Positions 1 to 11,714 of a stretch of 64,000 nt of DNA are shown here, piece after piece. The stretch lies in assembly GCA_034770075.1 (NCBI GenBank), contig JAVJAP010000028.1, positions 434,001 through 498,000 on the forward strand, in the 5' to 3' direction. The notes under the pieces are model-generated. The model saw nothing but the letters and a program-made list of their open reading frames with translations, had not been told where the DNA came from and searched no databases. Both the position numbers and the translations under genes were made by a program. How positions within the stretch are numbered: the first letter of the stretch is position 1; the number at the start of each line of letters is the position of its first letter. This stretch comes from Aralia elata (lineage: Eukaryota; Streptophyta; Magnoliopsida; Apiales; Araliaceae).

Positions 1-2105
1 AGTTAATCAAGGTTCAATAAAATGTAATTGATATTCGAGAATCAAAGACTAAATCTCGCAAAAGTACAATTGGATAAATCCTGTATAACTGAAGTATTGC
101 AAAGAGGAAATTAAAACGTCTTATTGAATCCATGAAATTGAATGGAATAGAAATAATAACTTGCTCAAGTAAGTAATAACATTATGAAGCTTGTATGATA
201 AGAGAATTAAGTTCAGGAACTTGCGTAATTGAAATCAAGGTAGTATTACGAAGCTTGCTTTTAACGAAATAATGGATCGAGGGTAGAAAACTTGCGTAAA
301 TATAAAAAGTAAGGATAAGATACTTGCCTCGTGCGTAGACTATAAATTAAAATTCACGTTCTTTAATCAACCTATACATTTCGTTTATAAAAGCAGTAAC
401 AATAATTAGTTATAGTATTATAAACACTTCAGGATTCATTCTCATTCAATTTCATTTTAACATCTCAATTGTCACTGGACAATTAATAGATATTTACTTA
501 TCATCCATTATAATATCTTAGTATTCATTTAATAACTTAGTCTAAGCTTTAAGTATGCACATGGTAGCATAACATGAGCATAAAGAAAGAAGAAAATTTT
601 CATTCCTGTTCCACCGCCGGGGCAGTGATTTCCTTTACAAAGTTCCCGCCGGGGCGAGGCTACCGCCGGGGCGGTAGGATTTAGTACAATTTGGGTGCCG
701 GGGCGAGGACATCGCCGGGGCGTCAACTTTTAGTTCATTTTTACCGCCGGGGCAACAAATCCTAGAGTAATTCCACCGCCGGGGCGGTGGACTCGAAACC
801 CAGTTCCTGCAGTTCGCGAAGAACGCAAAAAATGCCAAATTTGGCCAAAGTTTTTCATAATTCACCGATTAAATCACTACCCATTCATCATATATGCTAT
901 GAAATCAAAACCCATTACATACTAAGTGATATGAACACCACAGACAATCTAGACAACCAATTAAAGGCTAAAAATTCCACTATTCATACTTTATTAACAT
1001 GTTTTGATACAGTTAACATAATTAATCACTGTGAATTCGTTTTTTAACCAAATCAATCCGTTTAACTTACGTTTTCTTCGTTTTTACATGCATAAACATA
1101 ATCAATTATCAATTTAACCGATTAATATGCAAAACAAGCATCAATTTCATAGATTTAAGCCATATTCGTATATAACTACTCTGTAAATTTTAGAACTTCA
1201 ATTTAAAGCATAATCTCATGAATTAACTTAATTAAAACCATTTATAACATCACATAGTGGATTATACATGCATTTAAATATTTATAAACAACTTACAATC
1301 AATTACACATGAAGTTCCATTATCAAAAAACTTACAGAATACTTTCATGGAAGAATTTAAAAACGTAAATTAAACTTAATTAGAAGAATTACCTTTGATA
1401 AGATGCTAGATTATGCAATAACGATGAAAAGATTTCCTTATTCAATTCTTCAATTCTCTCAAAATTCTCTCTTTTTCTCTATGTATACTCAGACTTGGCT
1501 TTTAGGAGAAATAATACGTATAATATAAGACTAGCAACATGGGTGTCAGTTAATCCCATAATGGGTTAACTGACTCCAACCTCCCCTAAGGCTTTGTTTG
1601 GTTAACACATTTATTCCTCTCTTCTAGTTTATTTTAATAAACTACTTATAATATAGTTCATGTCACATACTTAATCAATTAAATAATCTCATTTAAATAA
1701 ATTAAATAGAATAGAATAATTTTACATTAAATCACATAGTCACATAAATAAAATTATCCTTTATTAATAATGGCAAATTATTAAATCTCTAATTAATTAT
1801 TAAATTAATTAGAAATAACATTATGCTTATTTAAATAATGCATTTAATCAAATAGACTCAATTAAATACATACTTTAAATATAAAAATTCTCTACATTAA
1901 TTTAACTAATGTAACACATATAATTAAATTAATGCACCACAAATTCATCAATTAATTATTTAATTCAAAATTAAATCATCGAAAAATATTTATTTAATTC
2001 AATAAATATTTAAATTAAGTTACAAAAATCTCGTTCGTCACATCCTTCCTCCCTTAAAAGGATTCTGTCCCTAAAATCACGACTCAATTAATTCATCCCG
2101 TTACA
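1..2105 (-). repeat. 3' LTR of element A (partial)
   Basis: This is the downstream LTR, cut by the window edge. Its sense-strand start is at 2105, where the complement reads tgtaacggga directly after a purine-rich tract. Positions 1 to about 830 match 8719-9505 with scattered substitutions. Positions 830-2105 have no counterpart in the window because the other LTR is truncated. It is AT-rich apart from a GC-rich motif cluster at 607-790. I see no coding sequence in it. Confidence 0.85.
607..790. repeat. Cluster of seven GC-rich near-palindromes in the left LTR
   Basis: Seven copies of a motif around ccgccggggcgg sit in otherwise AT-rich LTR sequence. Several are near-palindromes, for example ccaccgccggggcggtgg. 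The right LTR (9328-9466) has only five copies. The two missing ones correspond to clean losses between motif copies. Confidence 0.8.
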
Positions 2106-2152
2106 TTCTCCCCCCTTACAAAGATTTTGTCCCCAGAATCGCTACACATAGA

Positions 2153-5100
2153 TTAAACAAATAACTGAGGATAATTTCTCATCATTTGATCTTCGAGTTC
2201 CCACGTTGCTTCTTCAGCGTTGTGGTTCCTCTAGATCACCTTAACAGATGGTATAATCTTGTTTCTTAGCACTTTCTCTTTCCAGTCAACTATCTGAACA
2301 GGCTGTTCTTCGTAAGATAAATCTTTCTTAACTTGCAGGGGTTCATATTCTATAACATGCTTGTAGTCGGGTTTGTATGGTCGTAACACCGAGACATGAA
2401 AAATATTGTGTATGTGTTCTAACGCCGGAGGTAAAACTACCTCATATGCGACCTCTCCAACTCTTCGTAACACCTCAAAGGGTCCAATGAATCTCGGGCT
2501 CAGTTTTCCCTTTTTACCAAAACGAATCTTCCCTTTCCAGGGAGACACCTTCAAGAAAATGTAGCTACCAGACTCAAATTCTCTATTCTTACGATGTTGA
2601 TCGACATATTTCTTCTGCCTATCCTGAGCTGCTATCAATCTTGTCCTAATCACTTTGACGATTTCTGCAGTTTGTTGTACCAGTTCTGGTCCTAGCAATT
2701 GATGTTCGCCAACTTCATCCCAGCATAATGGAGTTCTGCACTTTCTGCCGTACAATGCTTTGTAAAGCGACATGCCAATACTTGCGTGGTAACTGTTATT
2801 ATGAGCAAATTCCACCAATGGTAAATGATCATCCCAATTTCCTTTGAAATCCATGATACAGGCTCTTAACATATCTTCCAGTGTCTGAATCGTTCGTTCA
2901 CTCTGTCCGTCGGTCTGTGGATGATATGCCATACTCATACGTAACTGCGTTCCCATGCATTCCTATAGTCACTTCCAGAAATTTGATGTAAATCGCGGGT
3001 CCCTATCTGAGACGATAGAAAATGGAATACCGTGTCTTGAGACAATCTCTTTCACGTACAACGTTGCCAACTATTCTAGGTTAAATCTGATCTTGATCGG
3101 TAGAAAATGTGCTGATTTCGTCAGTCGATCCACGATAACCCAAACTGCGTCGAAACCTTTATGAGTCGTCGGAAGACCTACTACGAAATCCATTGTGATA
3201 TGCTCCCATTTCGATTCTGGAATTTCTAACGGTTGTAGTAACCCGCTCGGCCTCTGATGTTCTACTTTAACTTTCTGACATGTCAAACACTTGGCTACAC
3301 ATTCGACAACGTCTCTTTTCATATTTGGCCACTAGAAATGCTGTCAGAGATCCTGGTACATCTTCGTACTTCCCGGATGAATCGAATATCTTGAATTATG
3401 AGCCTCGCTCAGAATTTCTTCCTTAACCTCTGGTACTGGCGGAACCCAAATTATCCCTTCGAATCTCAATACTCCTTTGTGATCTATTTTGAATTTCACT
3501 TCATCACCTTCAGACATTTTTTTCTTAATTTTCTCACATTCTTCGTCCTGAATTTGTGCTTCCTTAACCTTATCCACCAAAGTTAAATCAGTTCCCAATT
3601 GAAACAATTTTTCGTTAGACTCCTCCGGATATTTCACCTCTAACTCCAGTTTCGTCATTGTTGTAATTAATTCCTCTTAAGCGGTGATCATAGATAATTT
3701 CTCCCGACCCTTTCTGCTTAAGGCGTCGGCCACAACGTTCACTTTTCCCAGATGGTATAAAATCTCGCAGTCGTAATCTTTTATCAATTCCAACCACCTC
3801 CTCTGTCACATGTTCAGGTCCTGTGTGAAAATATATTTCAGACTCTTATGGTCTGTATATATCTCACACTTTTCCCTGTAAAGATAGTGCCTCCAAATTT
3901 TCAAAGCAAACACTACAGCTGCCAATTCTAAATCATGGGTCGGATACCCTTTCTCATAGTCCTTTAATTGGCATGATACATACGCAATAACCTTACCGTT
4001 CTGCATAAGCACACAGCCTAGTCCTTTATGCGATGCATCACTATACACCACAAAATTTCCTGTGCTATCCGGTAGGGACAATACAGGTGCCGTACTCAAC
4101 CTCTTCTTTAATTCTTGAAAACTATCTTCACACTTCTCCGTCCACACGAACTTCACTGCTTTTCTAGTCAAATTCGTTAACGGAGTCGCAATTTTGGAAA
4201 AATTCTGAATGAATCTTCTGTAGTAACCTGTCAATCCTAAGAAAATCCTTACTTCTGACGATATTTTCGGCTGATCCTAGTTAAGCACTGCTTCAACTTT
4301 TGACGGATCTACCGAAATCCCATCCTTGTCAATCACATGTCCAAGAAATTGCACTCGCTCTATCCAGAATTCACACTTTGAAAACTTAGCGTACAACTTC
4401 TCCCTTCTTAATGCTTCTAATGTCGCCTTCAAATGCTCTGTATGCTCTTCCTTGGTTTTGGAATAAATTAAAATATCCTCGATGAATACCACTACAAACT
4501 TATCCAAAAACGGCTTAAACACCCTGTTCATTAGGTCCATGAATGTTGCAGGGGCATTTGTTAGACCAAATGACATCACTAGAAACTCGTAGTGACCATA
4601 ACGAGTCATGAATGCTATCTTCGGTACATCTTCCTTCCTCACTTTCAATTGATGATAACCACTCCTCAAATCTATCTTTGAGAAATACTTAGCTCCTTTC
4701 AATTAATCAAACAAGTCGTCGATTCTTGGTAACATATATTTATTCTTAATCGTGACCTTGTTTAATTATCTGTAATCAATACAAAGTCGCATCGATCTGT
4801 CCTTCTTCTTGACAAATAACACTAGCGCTCCCCATGGCGATACGCTCGGCTGGATATACTTCTTATCTAAAAGTTCTTGTAATTGTACCATCAATTCTTT
4901 CATCTCTACTGGGGCCATACGGTATGGAGCTTTCGATATCGGGGATGTCCCTATTACCAAATCGATTACAAATTTAACCTCCCTATCTGGTGGAAGTCCT
5001 GGCAAATCGTCTGGAAAGACGTCTACAAAGTCCCTCACGACAGGTATCTCTTCTAATTTCGGACTCTCCTTTCGAGTATCAACTATGTAGGCTAAGTATC

Positions 5101-6658
5101 CCACACAGCCTTGTCTTAACAACTTCCTAGCCTGCATCATCGTCAGATAACTCGCTTGCCTAGGCGACTTACTGCCGTAAAATACCACCTTTGACGGAGT
5201 CATAAGGTTAATACGTTTTTTTTGGCAATCAATTATCGCTCCATAATTGAATAACCAATCCATTCCTAAAATAACATCAAATTCTCCAAGTTTGATTGGG
5301 ATCAAATCTACAGTCATCACGTTTCCCTTAATATCCACTATACAGTTCTTGTGTACGTACCTAATAGGAATTACCTCCCTATTCGCAATTTCTATGTTCA
5401 AAGGGTAATCTAATTCCTCCTTAGGTAAATCTAGATTTTTAGCAAATTCATCGGATATAAATGAACAAGTAGCACCCGAATCAAATAATACATAAGCATC
5501 TATATTATTGATCAGAATGATACCTGACACCACATCGCGAGACTGCACGACGTCTTGCACGGTCATGTTGAAAGTCCTGGCGGTAGGTCAGTTTGTTGGT
5601 GTTGATTCGGTTATGGTTAACGCGCTACCACCACTGTTTCCCTTATTTCCTCCTGTTTCTGCTCCTTCTGCTACCTTCTTAGGGCAATCCCTAGCCAGAT
5701 GATCCTTTGATCCGCATGTGAAATAAGCACCCTTATTTGGATTCGGACAATTCGGTGCTATATGACCCTCCTGATTATAATTGTAACAAACCCTCTTCCC
5801 CTTCAGACATATTCCAACATGATTATTCCTGCATGTAACACACGCTTCTACCTTCTTCTTCTGACCTCCCTGTTGATTTCCAGCAGATCCATTATCATTC
5901 CACTTCCTCTTCTGATTGTGACCACCACTATTACTACCACTCGCCTTGTTATTCTCATTCTCACCCTTCTTTTTCTTCTCCTCCTGGTTATACTTGGTCA
6001 GAGCATCACTCCCACCTTCTGCGATGATCGCCTTCTCCAAAACACCGGCAAAAGTGTTCAATTGGAACATTGACACCTTGCTGTACAGCCACAACTTCAA
6101 TCCCTGTTCGAATCTCCTCGCCTTCCTTTCATCGGTATTCACCTGATAGGTTGCGAACCTAGCCAACTCGTTAAACTTCGTTGCGTACTCCGGTACAGTC
6201 ATGGTACCTTACTTCAACTCTAGGAATTGAATCTCCATCTGGTTTCGCGAGCTTGTCGAAAAATACATCTCGAAGAACATCTCCTTAAATCTCTCCCACG
6301 CGATTACACCCTGACCCCCTCGAACCTTATTCACTTGCCACCAATAACTGGCCTCTGACTTAAGCATGAACGTTGCAAAGGCAGTCTTTTGGTCATCACT
6401 AACCCTAGCAATGTCAAATACTTTCTCCATTTCCATCACCTAGGTTTGGGCTTCGATCGGGTTCAGGGAACCCCTAAATTCTGGCGGTCCTACCGCTTTG
6501 AAATATTTAAATGTCGTTGCTGGTGGAGCTTGTGGCTGATTCGCAAGTGCTCCAACCAAAAGGTTCACCAATTGTTGTACAGGATTAGCGTTGGTATCGT
6601 TGTTGTTATTGGTAGAGCTCTCTTGAGCTTGTTGACGTGGTTGGCATCTCGGCGGCAT
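2153..6658 (-). pseudogene. gag-pol polyprotein of element A, inactivated by stops
   Basis: One continuous minus-strand frame of about 1502 codons, with no net frameshift but about 14 in-frame stops. Order: gag starting MPPR, capsid with a YWWQ / AWERFKEMFF block, CCHC knuckles, aspartic protease (LFDSGATCSF), RT (KIDLRSGYHQL, SFGLTNAP), RNase H (YSDASHKGLGC), integrase (MDFVVGLP, QTDGQSERT) and a chromodomain-like tail after a stop. Key residues are lost. The second knuckle reads CYNY, the third lacks its first Cys, and the RT active site reads FIED instead of FIDD (codon 4478-4480). Element B carries the same protein in near-intact form. A is therefore a dead copy, and decay by point substitution alone suggests long silencing. 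Confidence 0.9.
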
Positions 6659-6956
6659 TTTCTGTTCAAGAATATGCGCTTATTAGTTCATCACTTAATT
6701 TCTTAAGTGTTCAATACTTAACTCAAACAATTTAGATTTAAACACTTAACACATAACATCTTCAAATAAACTTTGATATTTTATTCATTTAAAAAGTCTT
6801 AAACATAGAAAGATTGCATCACTGCTATTTACATCAACTATCCCGAGATCAAACAATCTTCAGGATCAAATAGTCATATTCCATTGTGTATAAACACACT
6901 GGAATTTACATTACTAACTACCACAAATATTTACATAGATTTCAATACGTCTCCTA

Positions 6957-7721
6957 TCACGGTCTGCTAAGGCGTCGAACCGCCTTCCTACGTTCCTCCT
7001 CCATGATACGGAACATCGTCCTGCGATCCAACATGTACTATGGCAAATCCTCAAACTGAACTGGATAGTGGAGAACTCGATCCTGGGCCCTATCGATCGC
7101 TGTCTGAATGGTGTAATCTGTCTCCTCAATCTTAGCCTTCTTTGCCCGTTCGCCTTTCTCGGAAAGTTCAGCACGTCGAGCGGCATTCATCTAAGCATCC
7201 TCTGCTCTCGCACGTTCCGCTGACTCCTCATTCAGGCCATCCTTCAATTTCTGAATCTCAAGTTTCATCGTTTCATTCTCGGCTAATAGGTCTTCGTTTT
7301 GACCCTCTGCCTGAACTAGCTTCCATTCCACGTCTCCAAGACATATATCAAGATCCTCAATCTTCGCATTCTTCTGGTCAATAAGAGTCTGGCGTCTACT
7401 TGCCAGTCCCTCCAAATCTCGGACTCTATCCTGCAACTCTACGGTACGATCATACAATGCATCGTACATCTTAACATCAACAGAGGTAAGGGGTACCTCC
7501 TCAGGATCCTCATCATCCTCCTCAGCCTTTGCCTCAACATCTTCAAAATCCTCCTCTAAATCAAACTCAGGCTCATACTCCTGGCCCACAACAGTGATCA
7601 ATGGAGAAGGCTCCCTCTGTATCAATTGCTCCCGGATAACATGAATATCACGGGGCTCCTCCTCTCTGGCTACTCGAGGCTCAACCTCCATAGGCTGACT
7701 GAATCCTCCAACATCCGACAT
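6957..7721 (-). pseudogene. Pre-gag acidic coiled-coil ORF of element A (two in-frame stops)
   Basis: It lies between primer site and gag and starts MSDVGG. The first half is rich in Asp and Glu (EEDFEDVEAKAEEDDEDPEE). A heptad-patterned coiled-coil segment follows (about residues 95-170). A TAG at 7191-7193 ends the first open stretch, but the same frame continues with recognisable homology. The segment RVLHYPV aligns with RVTHYPV of the element B protein. A second TAG follows, then a TGA at 6957-6959. I do not recognise a named domain. Because the same ORF sits at the same place in two diverged elements, it is most likely a real extra gene of this family. Confidence 0.7.
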
Positions 7722-7932
7722 CCTGACAATAAAGTTTAAGTTTTAATTAATACTTAATATTAATCGCGGCACATAGGTTGTTAACACATAAGCACATAGC
7801 ACATAAAGTCTTTTATTATCTTTAATGAATTAAGGAATTCATTTCTTAGAACTCGATAAGAGTTTATCACCACTATATTCTGTCTCTTAAAAGGCTACTA
7901 CCCTAAGGTGGAACCTAAGGTTCATAACCTAC

Positions 7933-7946
7933 AGCTTTGATACCAA
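7933..7946 (-). other. Primer binding site of element A
   Basis: The complement reads ttggtatcaaagct, two bases inside the LTR end. It matches the initiator-Met tRNA type site (ttggtatcagagc) seen in element B with one change. It fixes element orientation and the LTR boundary at 7949. Confidence 0.75.
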
Positions 7947-7948
7947 CC

Positions 7949-9505
7949 TGTGATGCCCCCAAATTCGAGTACTTCGTTTCCACAGGATTTGGTGTTCACT
8001 ATCCAAATACATCACATCACATCTAACTACCTATTTAAATATAAATAAAAACTCTTAATTAAAAATAGAAATCTCTCATCAAAGGGTTAAAACATCTTTA
8101 ACAAATAAATCACAGGTCATCTAACCTTAACAAAACATCAATGCGGAAATATAACTTAAGTCTATTACATAAACATCATTTAAACAAATATAACAAGTCT
8201 TCATCACTTGTTTGCTTTTCCTTTGCCCTTACTAGTGGATGGCTCATCAGTTCTTTGAACTTTAGCTGCAATGTTATTATGCATGGGTGAGCAACAATTG
8301 CCCAACAAGTAACACAACAAAAATAATAATAACATGCGAATAATCAATGAATATCGGATAATCGAATTCTCGACTTTTGAATCAAGGTTAGAATATAAGA
8401 ATCAAAAGAACATCTGAGGGTCACAAGACCACGAACTATGTCCCAGGTTATTAAGTATTTCTACTTTAAACCTTTAACAGTCGTAAAACTATATGGACCT
8501 TACTTCTCGTACTTAGGGGGATCAAACCTTTGTACCATGTATGTGCACAACATCTTAACGCTAACGCGTAAATAAAATCCCCTATAAAAGGGTTGTTCAT
8601 CTCAGTTTGACATCAGAGTCCGCACCAAAGGAAGTTTGGTTTGGATTTACTTCAATAACGTTTCTAGAATTTAGAACGCTCATTAACTATGAACTAGTCA
8701 AATCAATAAGGGTTCGCTAGTCAATCAAGGTTCAATAAAATGTAATTGATATTCGAGAATCAAAGACTAAATCTCGCAAAAGTACAATTGGATAAATCCT
8801 GTATAACTGAAGTATTGCAAAGAGGAAATTAAAACGTCTCATTGAATCCATGAAATTGAATGGAATAGAAATAATAACTTGCTCAAGTATGTAATAGCAT
8901 TATGAAGCTTGTATGATAAGAGAATTAAGTTCAGGAACCTGCGTAATCGAAATCAAGGTAGTATTACGAAGCTTGCTTTCAACGAAATAATAGATCAAGG
9001 GTAGAAAACTTGCGTAAACATAAAAAGTAAGGATAAGATACTTGCCTCGTGCATAGACTATAAATTAAAATTCACGTTCTTTAATTAACCTATGCATTTC
9101 GTTTATAAAAGTAGTAACAATAATTAGTTACAGTATTATAAATACTTCAGGATTTATTCTCATTCAATTTCATTTTAACATCTCAATTGTCACTGGACAA
9201 TTAATAGGTATTTACTTATCATCCATTATAATATCTTAGTATTCATTTAATAACTTAGTCTAAGCTTTAAGTATGCACATGGTAGCATAACATGAGCACA
9301 AAGAAAGAAGAAAATTTTCATTCCTGTTCCACCGCCGGGGCGGTGGTTTCCTTTACAAAGTTCCCGCCGGGGCGGTAGGATTTAGTACAATTTGGGCGCC
9401 AGGGCGAGGACATCGTCGGGGCGTCAACTTTTAGTTCATTTTCACCGCCGGGGCGGTGGACTCGAAACCTAGTTCCTGCAGTTCGCGAAGAACGCAGAAA
9501 AATGC
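7949..9505 (-). repeat. 5' LTR of element A (truncated)
   Basis: The internal boundary reads tgtgatgccccc on the plus strand, the complement of the usual LTR end ggggcatcaca. Similarity to the left LTR is lost after about 9505 within aaatgccaaattc. Roughly 1.3 kb of LTR is absent and 53 bp of other sequence separate it from the MULE. It holds five GC-rich motif copies (9328-9466). Confidence 0.8.
8204..8266 (-). other. Conserved LTR block: acceptor-like site plus short Lys/Gly-rich frame (element A)
   Basis: On the minus strand the sequence cattgcag|cta is followed by a short open frame reading AKVQRTDEPSTSKGKGKANK and then a stop. Element B has the same arrangement with AKSERVKGSGKDKGKGKMNV. 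The upstream motif cttgttgggcaattg is also shared. The function is unknown; a spliced short exon in the LTR is one possibility. Confidence 0.45.
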
Positions 9506-9558
9506 CAAATTCATATAATCCCTGTATCACATGGACCATAATATTAACAATTAATTTC

Positions 9559-9799
9559 GGGGTAAAGGTGCATAATTCCCAATGAGGTTTTCATGTTCGG
9601 CCTATTTAGCCCTGAAACTTTTTTTTGTCCCTAGATGCCTCTGACGTTATAAAACGTAGCTCAACTAGGCGCTTCCCATTAAAAAACGTTCCAACTTGAC
9701 AAACGGGGTTATAACTTCTCTGCCAAAAGGGGGAAAAACCCTAAATTACTGATTTCTCCTTTCTTCTCCAATTTCTCTGCCAAAAGAGGACTCTGTTTC
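9559..9799 (+). repeat. Left terminal inverted repeat of the MULE
   Basis: It pairs with 10991-11221 in inverted orientation. The best conserved blocks are aggtgcataatt at the tip, tagctcaactaggc in the middle and ctccaatttctctgccaaaa near the inner edge. The arms differ by many substitutions and small indels, so this insertion is not recent. Confidence 0.85.
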
Positions 9800-9821
9800 G
9801 ACATAGAATAGAGATAATTTT

Positions 9822-10035
9822 TTCCACTCGTCAAAATTCACCTAGGCTGCCATGCAGAATAACATAGAACAAACACAATATTTTCCATTCATCAAATTCA
9901 CCAAGGCTAGAAAGAACAAATGCAGAACAACATTAAACTGAGAATCTATTCCATTCATCAAAATTCACCTAATCTACATAGAACAAAAGCAGAGCAATAT
10001 AGAACAGAGACAATTTTACCATTCATCAAAATCAA
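9822..10035. repeat. Degenerate 60-70 bp direct repeats inside the MULE
   Basis: Three and a half imperfect units, each opening with a version of ttccattcatcaaaattcac and continuing with tagaacaaa...gcagaacaa. Unit starts are near 9822, 9883, 9949 and 10019. They are confined to the subterminal part next to the left TIR. Confidence 0.65.
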
Positions 10036-10406
10036 TCAAACAATTTTTTTTACCAAAAACCAATAACAGAAATACTACTGCTACTAGTGAAACAGAGTCC
10101 TCTTTTTATGCCCACACCCTCTCCTTCCTCTCTTATCTTCTCTTCTCTTCTGAACAAAATCCATTACCCCTTAACTTGTCAAAATCAATTTTTGTTTTTA
10201 ACTTTTATATACAAACACTAACTATTTATTACATATATAAATACATATATAGGGGTGTGTATAAATATGTATGTATAGTATAGTTAGCTGACGGTGGTGG
10301 TGGATCTGCTTAATTACTAGTAGATCTTAATTTCTACCTCCTCTGTTCAAATTTGTTTCAACTAAAATTAGGAGAGAGAAAAACAAGAGAGAAAAAAAAA
10401 TCAGAA

Positions 10407-11096
10407 ATGGAATTTGATGAGCATAAAGATCAAGATGAGGAAATTGGGATGCAGTTGATGCCAAATTACGACTCCATGGGCCGACCAAAAGTCGGCAGCG
10501 GCGCCGGAGGAGAAGGGGTTTCCATCCTGACCGCGAGGAAAGTCGGTGGTGGGTCCTACAGGTACAAAGAGTGCTTAAAAATCCATGCGGTCGGTATAGG
10601 CGACAGCGCCGTGGATGGTTGTGGTGAATTCATGGCCGCCGGAAAGGAAGGAACCTTGGACACGCTAAAATGCGCTGCCTGCAATTGCCACCGGAACTTC
10701 CACCGCAAGGAGGCGGAAGGGGAAATATTCCACTGCCAGCAACAAAAGCAGCACCACCCGTTAACGCCGTACTACCACCACCACCACCACCGCGCGACGA
10801 CCCACCCGAAGGGTTACCTGCACGTGACGTCGATGACCCACCAGCGGCCGCTGGTGCTGCCTTCCAATTCGAGGGAGGATATGGAGGACATGTCAAACCC
10901 TAGCAGCAGTGGCGGAGGAGGCGGCGGGTCGTCGTCGAGGAAGCGGTTTAGGACTAAGTTTACGCAGGAACAAAAGATTCAGAAAATCTTGAAACAGAAT
11001 CCACTTTTGGCAGAGAAATTGGAGAAGAAAGAAGAGATCTATAATTTATGGCTTTTTCCCCTTTTTGGCAGAGAGGTTCTAACCCCATTTGTCTAG
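10407..11096 (+). pseudogene. Truncated zinc-finger homeodomain (ZF-HD) protein fused to TIR sequence
   Basis: The first ATG of the frame is at 10407, giving 229 residues. Residues ~52-103 form the ZF-HD dimerisation zinc finger (YKECLKIHA, DGCGEFMAAG, LKCAACNCHRNFHRKE), which in plant ZF-HD transcription factors mediates dimerisation. A His-rich linker and Gly/Ser runs follow. At about residue 187 the homeodomain begins (KRFRTKFTQEQ) but stops after roughly a dozen residues. From codon ~196 the frame runs through the right MULE TIR, so DNA-binding helices are absent. If expressed it could make a homeodomain-less protein similar in idea to MINI ZINC FINGER proteins; that is inference. KIHA instead of the usual KNHA suggests relaxed constraint. 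Confidence 0.8.
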
Positions 11097-11221
11097 CTGG
11101 AAGGTTTTTTAACCAGAGGGGCCTAGTTGAGCTATATTTTACAACGTTAGGGACCCAAAAAAAGTTTCAAGGCTAAATGTGTTGAACGCGAAAACCTCAG
11201 GGCAATTATGCACCTTTGCCC
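10991..11221 (-). repeat. Right terminal inverted repeat of the MULE
   Basis: Inverted partner of 9559-9799. Its inner edge (gaaacagaatccactttt) overlaps the 3' part of the captured ORF, so the last ~34 codons of that ORF are translated TIR sequence. Confidence 0.85.
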
Positions 11222-11308
11222 ATTAATTCCACAAAAAGAAGATAAGAGAGAAGAAGAGAGCCAGAGAAAACACCTGGTTGGGGAGCTTGGTGTTTATATT
11301 GGAATATC

Positions 11309-11700
11309 TGATAGGGATCGATCCGTGAGACGTCGTCGTCATGGATCATTCGCTATTTGGTTATTTATTTATCAATTGTTTATTTAGTTTGTTAGACTTC
11401 TTATTTATCGGTTTATTTCAGCATTGGGTTAGTTATCTAGAGGCTCAATTGTTACTGGGCTTAGAGTTATTACAGTTTATTTTCTTATAAATATGTTTGT
11501 AAGTCATGTCAGACTTTTTACACTTTGATATTGAAATTATTCTAATTATTGGTTGCGATCAATATTTTTTCTCCTTATTGCGGTTGGGAAACCCTAGGGG
11601 TAGTGGTTCTCCTGCGGTTGAATCACCCTAGTTCTTTTAATTCTCTTTGTTGATTTTGCCTTTTCCAATTAATTTGTTCAACAATTTTCATCTTACATCA
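11309..11700 (+). repeat. 5' LTR of the Reina-like element
   Basis: 392 bp from tgatagggatcg to cttacatca. A TATA-like stretch (cttataaatatg) lies near 11485-11496, in both LTRs. It is immediately followed by tattggcatcagagccc, the primer binding site (11701-11717). Confidence 0.85.
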
Positions 11701-11701
11701 T

Positions 11702-11714
11702 ATTGGCATCAGAG
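11702..11714 (+). other. Primer binding site of the Reina-like element
   Basis: attggcatcagagc begins one base after the LTR. It is a one-mismatch version of the initiator-Met tRNA complement used by many plant Ty3/gypsy elements. Confidence 0.7.

Larger units (their letters stand above)
1..9505 (-). mobile_element. Tekay-like Ty3/gypsy LTR retrotransposon A (decayed, minus strand)
   Basis: The element is defined by sequence near position 1 recurring from about 8719 (offset 8718). Both LTRs read towards lower coordinates. Order on the minus strand: truncated 5' LTR (7949-9505), primer binding site, acidic pre-gag ORF, gag-pol, polypurine tract, 3' LTR (from 2105 leftwards out of the window). 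The purine tract next to the 3' LTR is the complement of tctccccccttac at about 2106-2118. A full LTR would be about 2875 bp. The right LTR stops matching near 9505, so roughly 1.3 kb of it is missing. Protein order and the C-terminal chromodomain-like tail fit the Tekay/Del chromovirus group; this lineage call is inference from motif phrases. Confidence 0.85.
9559..11221. mobile_element. Mutator-like element (Pack-MULE) carrying a ZF-HD gene fragment
   Basis: 1663 bp. The left end ggggtaaaggtgcataatt and the complement of the right end gggcaaaggtgcataatt open long imperfect terminal inverted repeats of about 240 and 231 bp (9559-9799 and 10991-11221). The flanks are attaatttc (9550-9558) and attaattcc (11222-11230), a 9-bp target duplication with one mismatch. 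Long TIRs, a 9-bp duplication and an internal host gene piece with no transposase define a Pack-MULE. Inside are degenerate ~60-70 bp repeats, an upstream/5'UTR-like stretch and a truncated ZF-HD ORF whose tail comes from the right TIR. Confidence 0.85.

Noticed and set aside
3615..3809. Arg-rich ORF on the minus strand
   Set aside because: It is out of frame with the continuous gag-pol frame of element A, which carries recognisable RNase H and integrase linker sequence there.
5762..6146. Hydrophobic plus-strand ORFs resembling membrane proteins
   Set aside because: They are the complement of the Lys/Gly/Asn-rich gag linker of element A.
10630..10903. ORFs on both strands over the ZF-HD region (Pro/Gly-rich)
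   Set aside because: They are shadows of the GC-rich captured exon; only the 10407 frame has the zinc-finger pattern.
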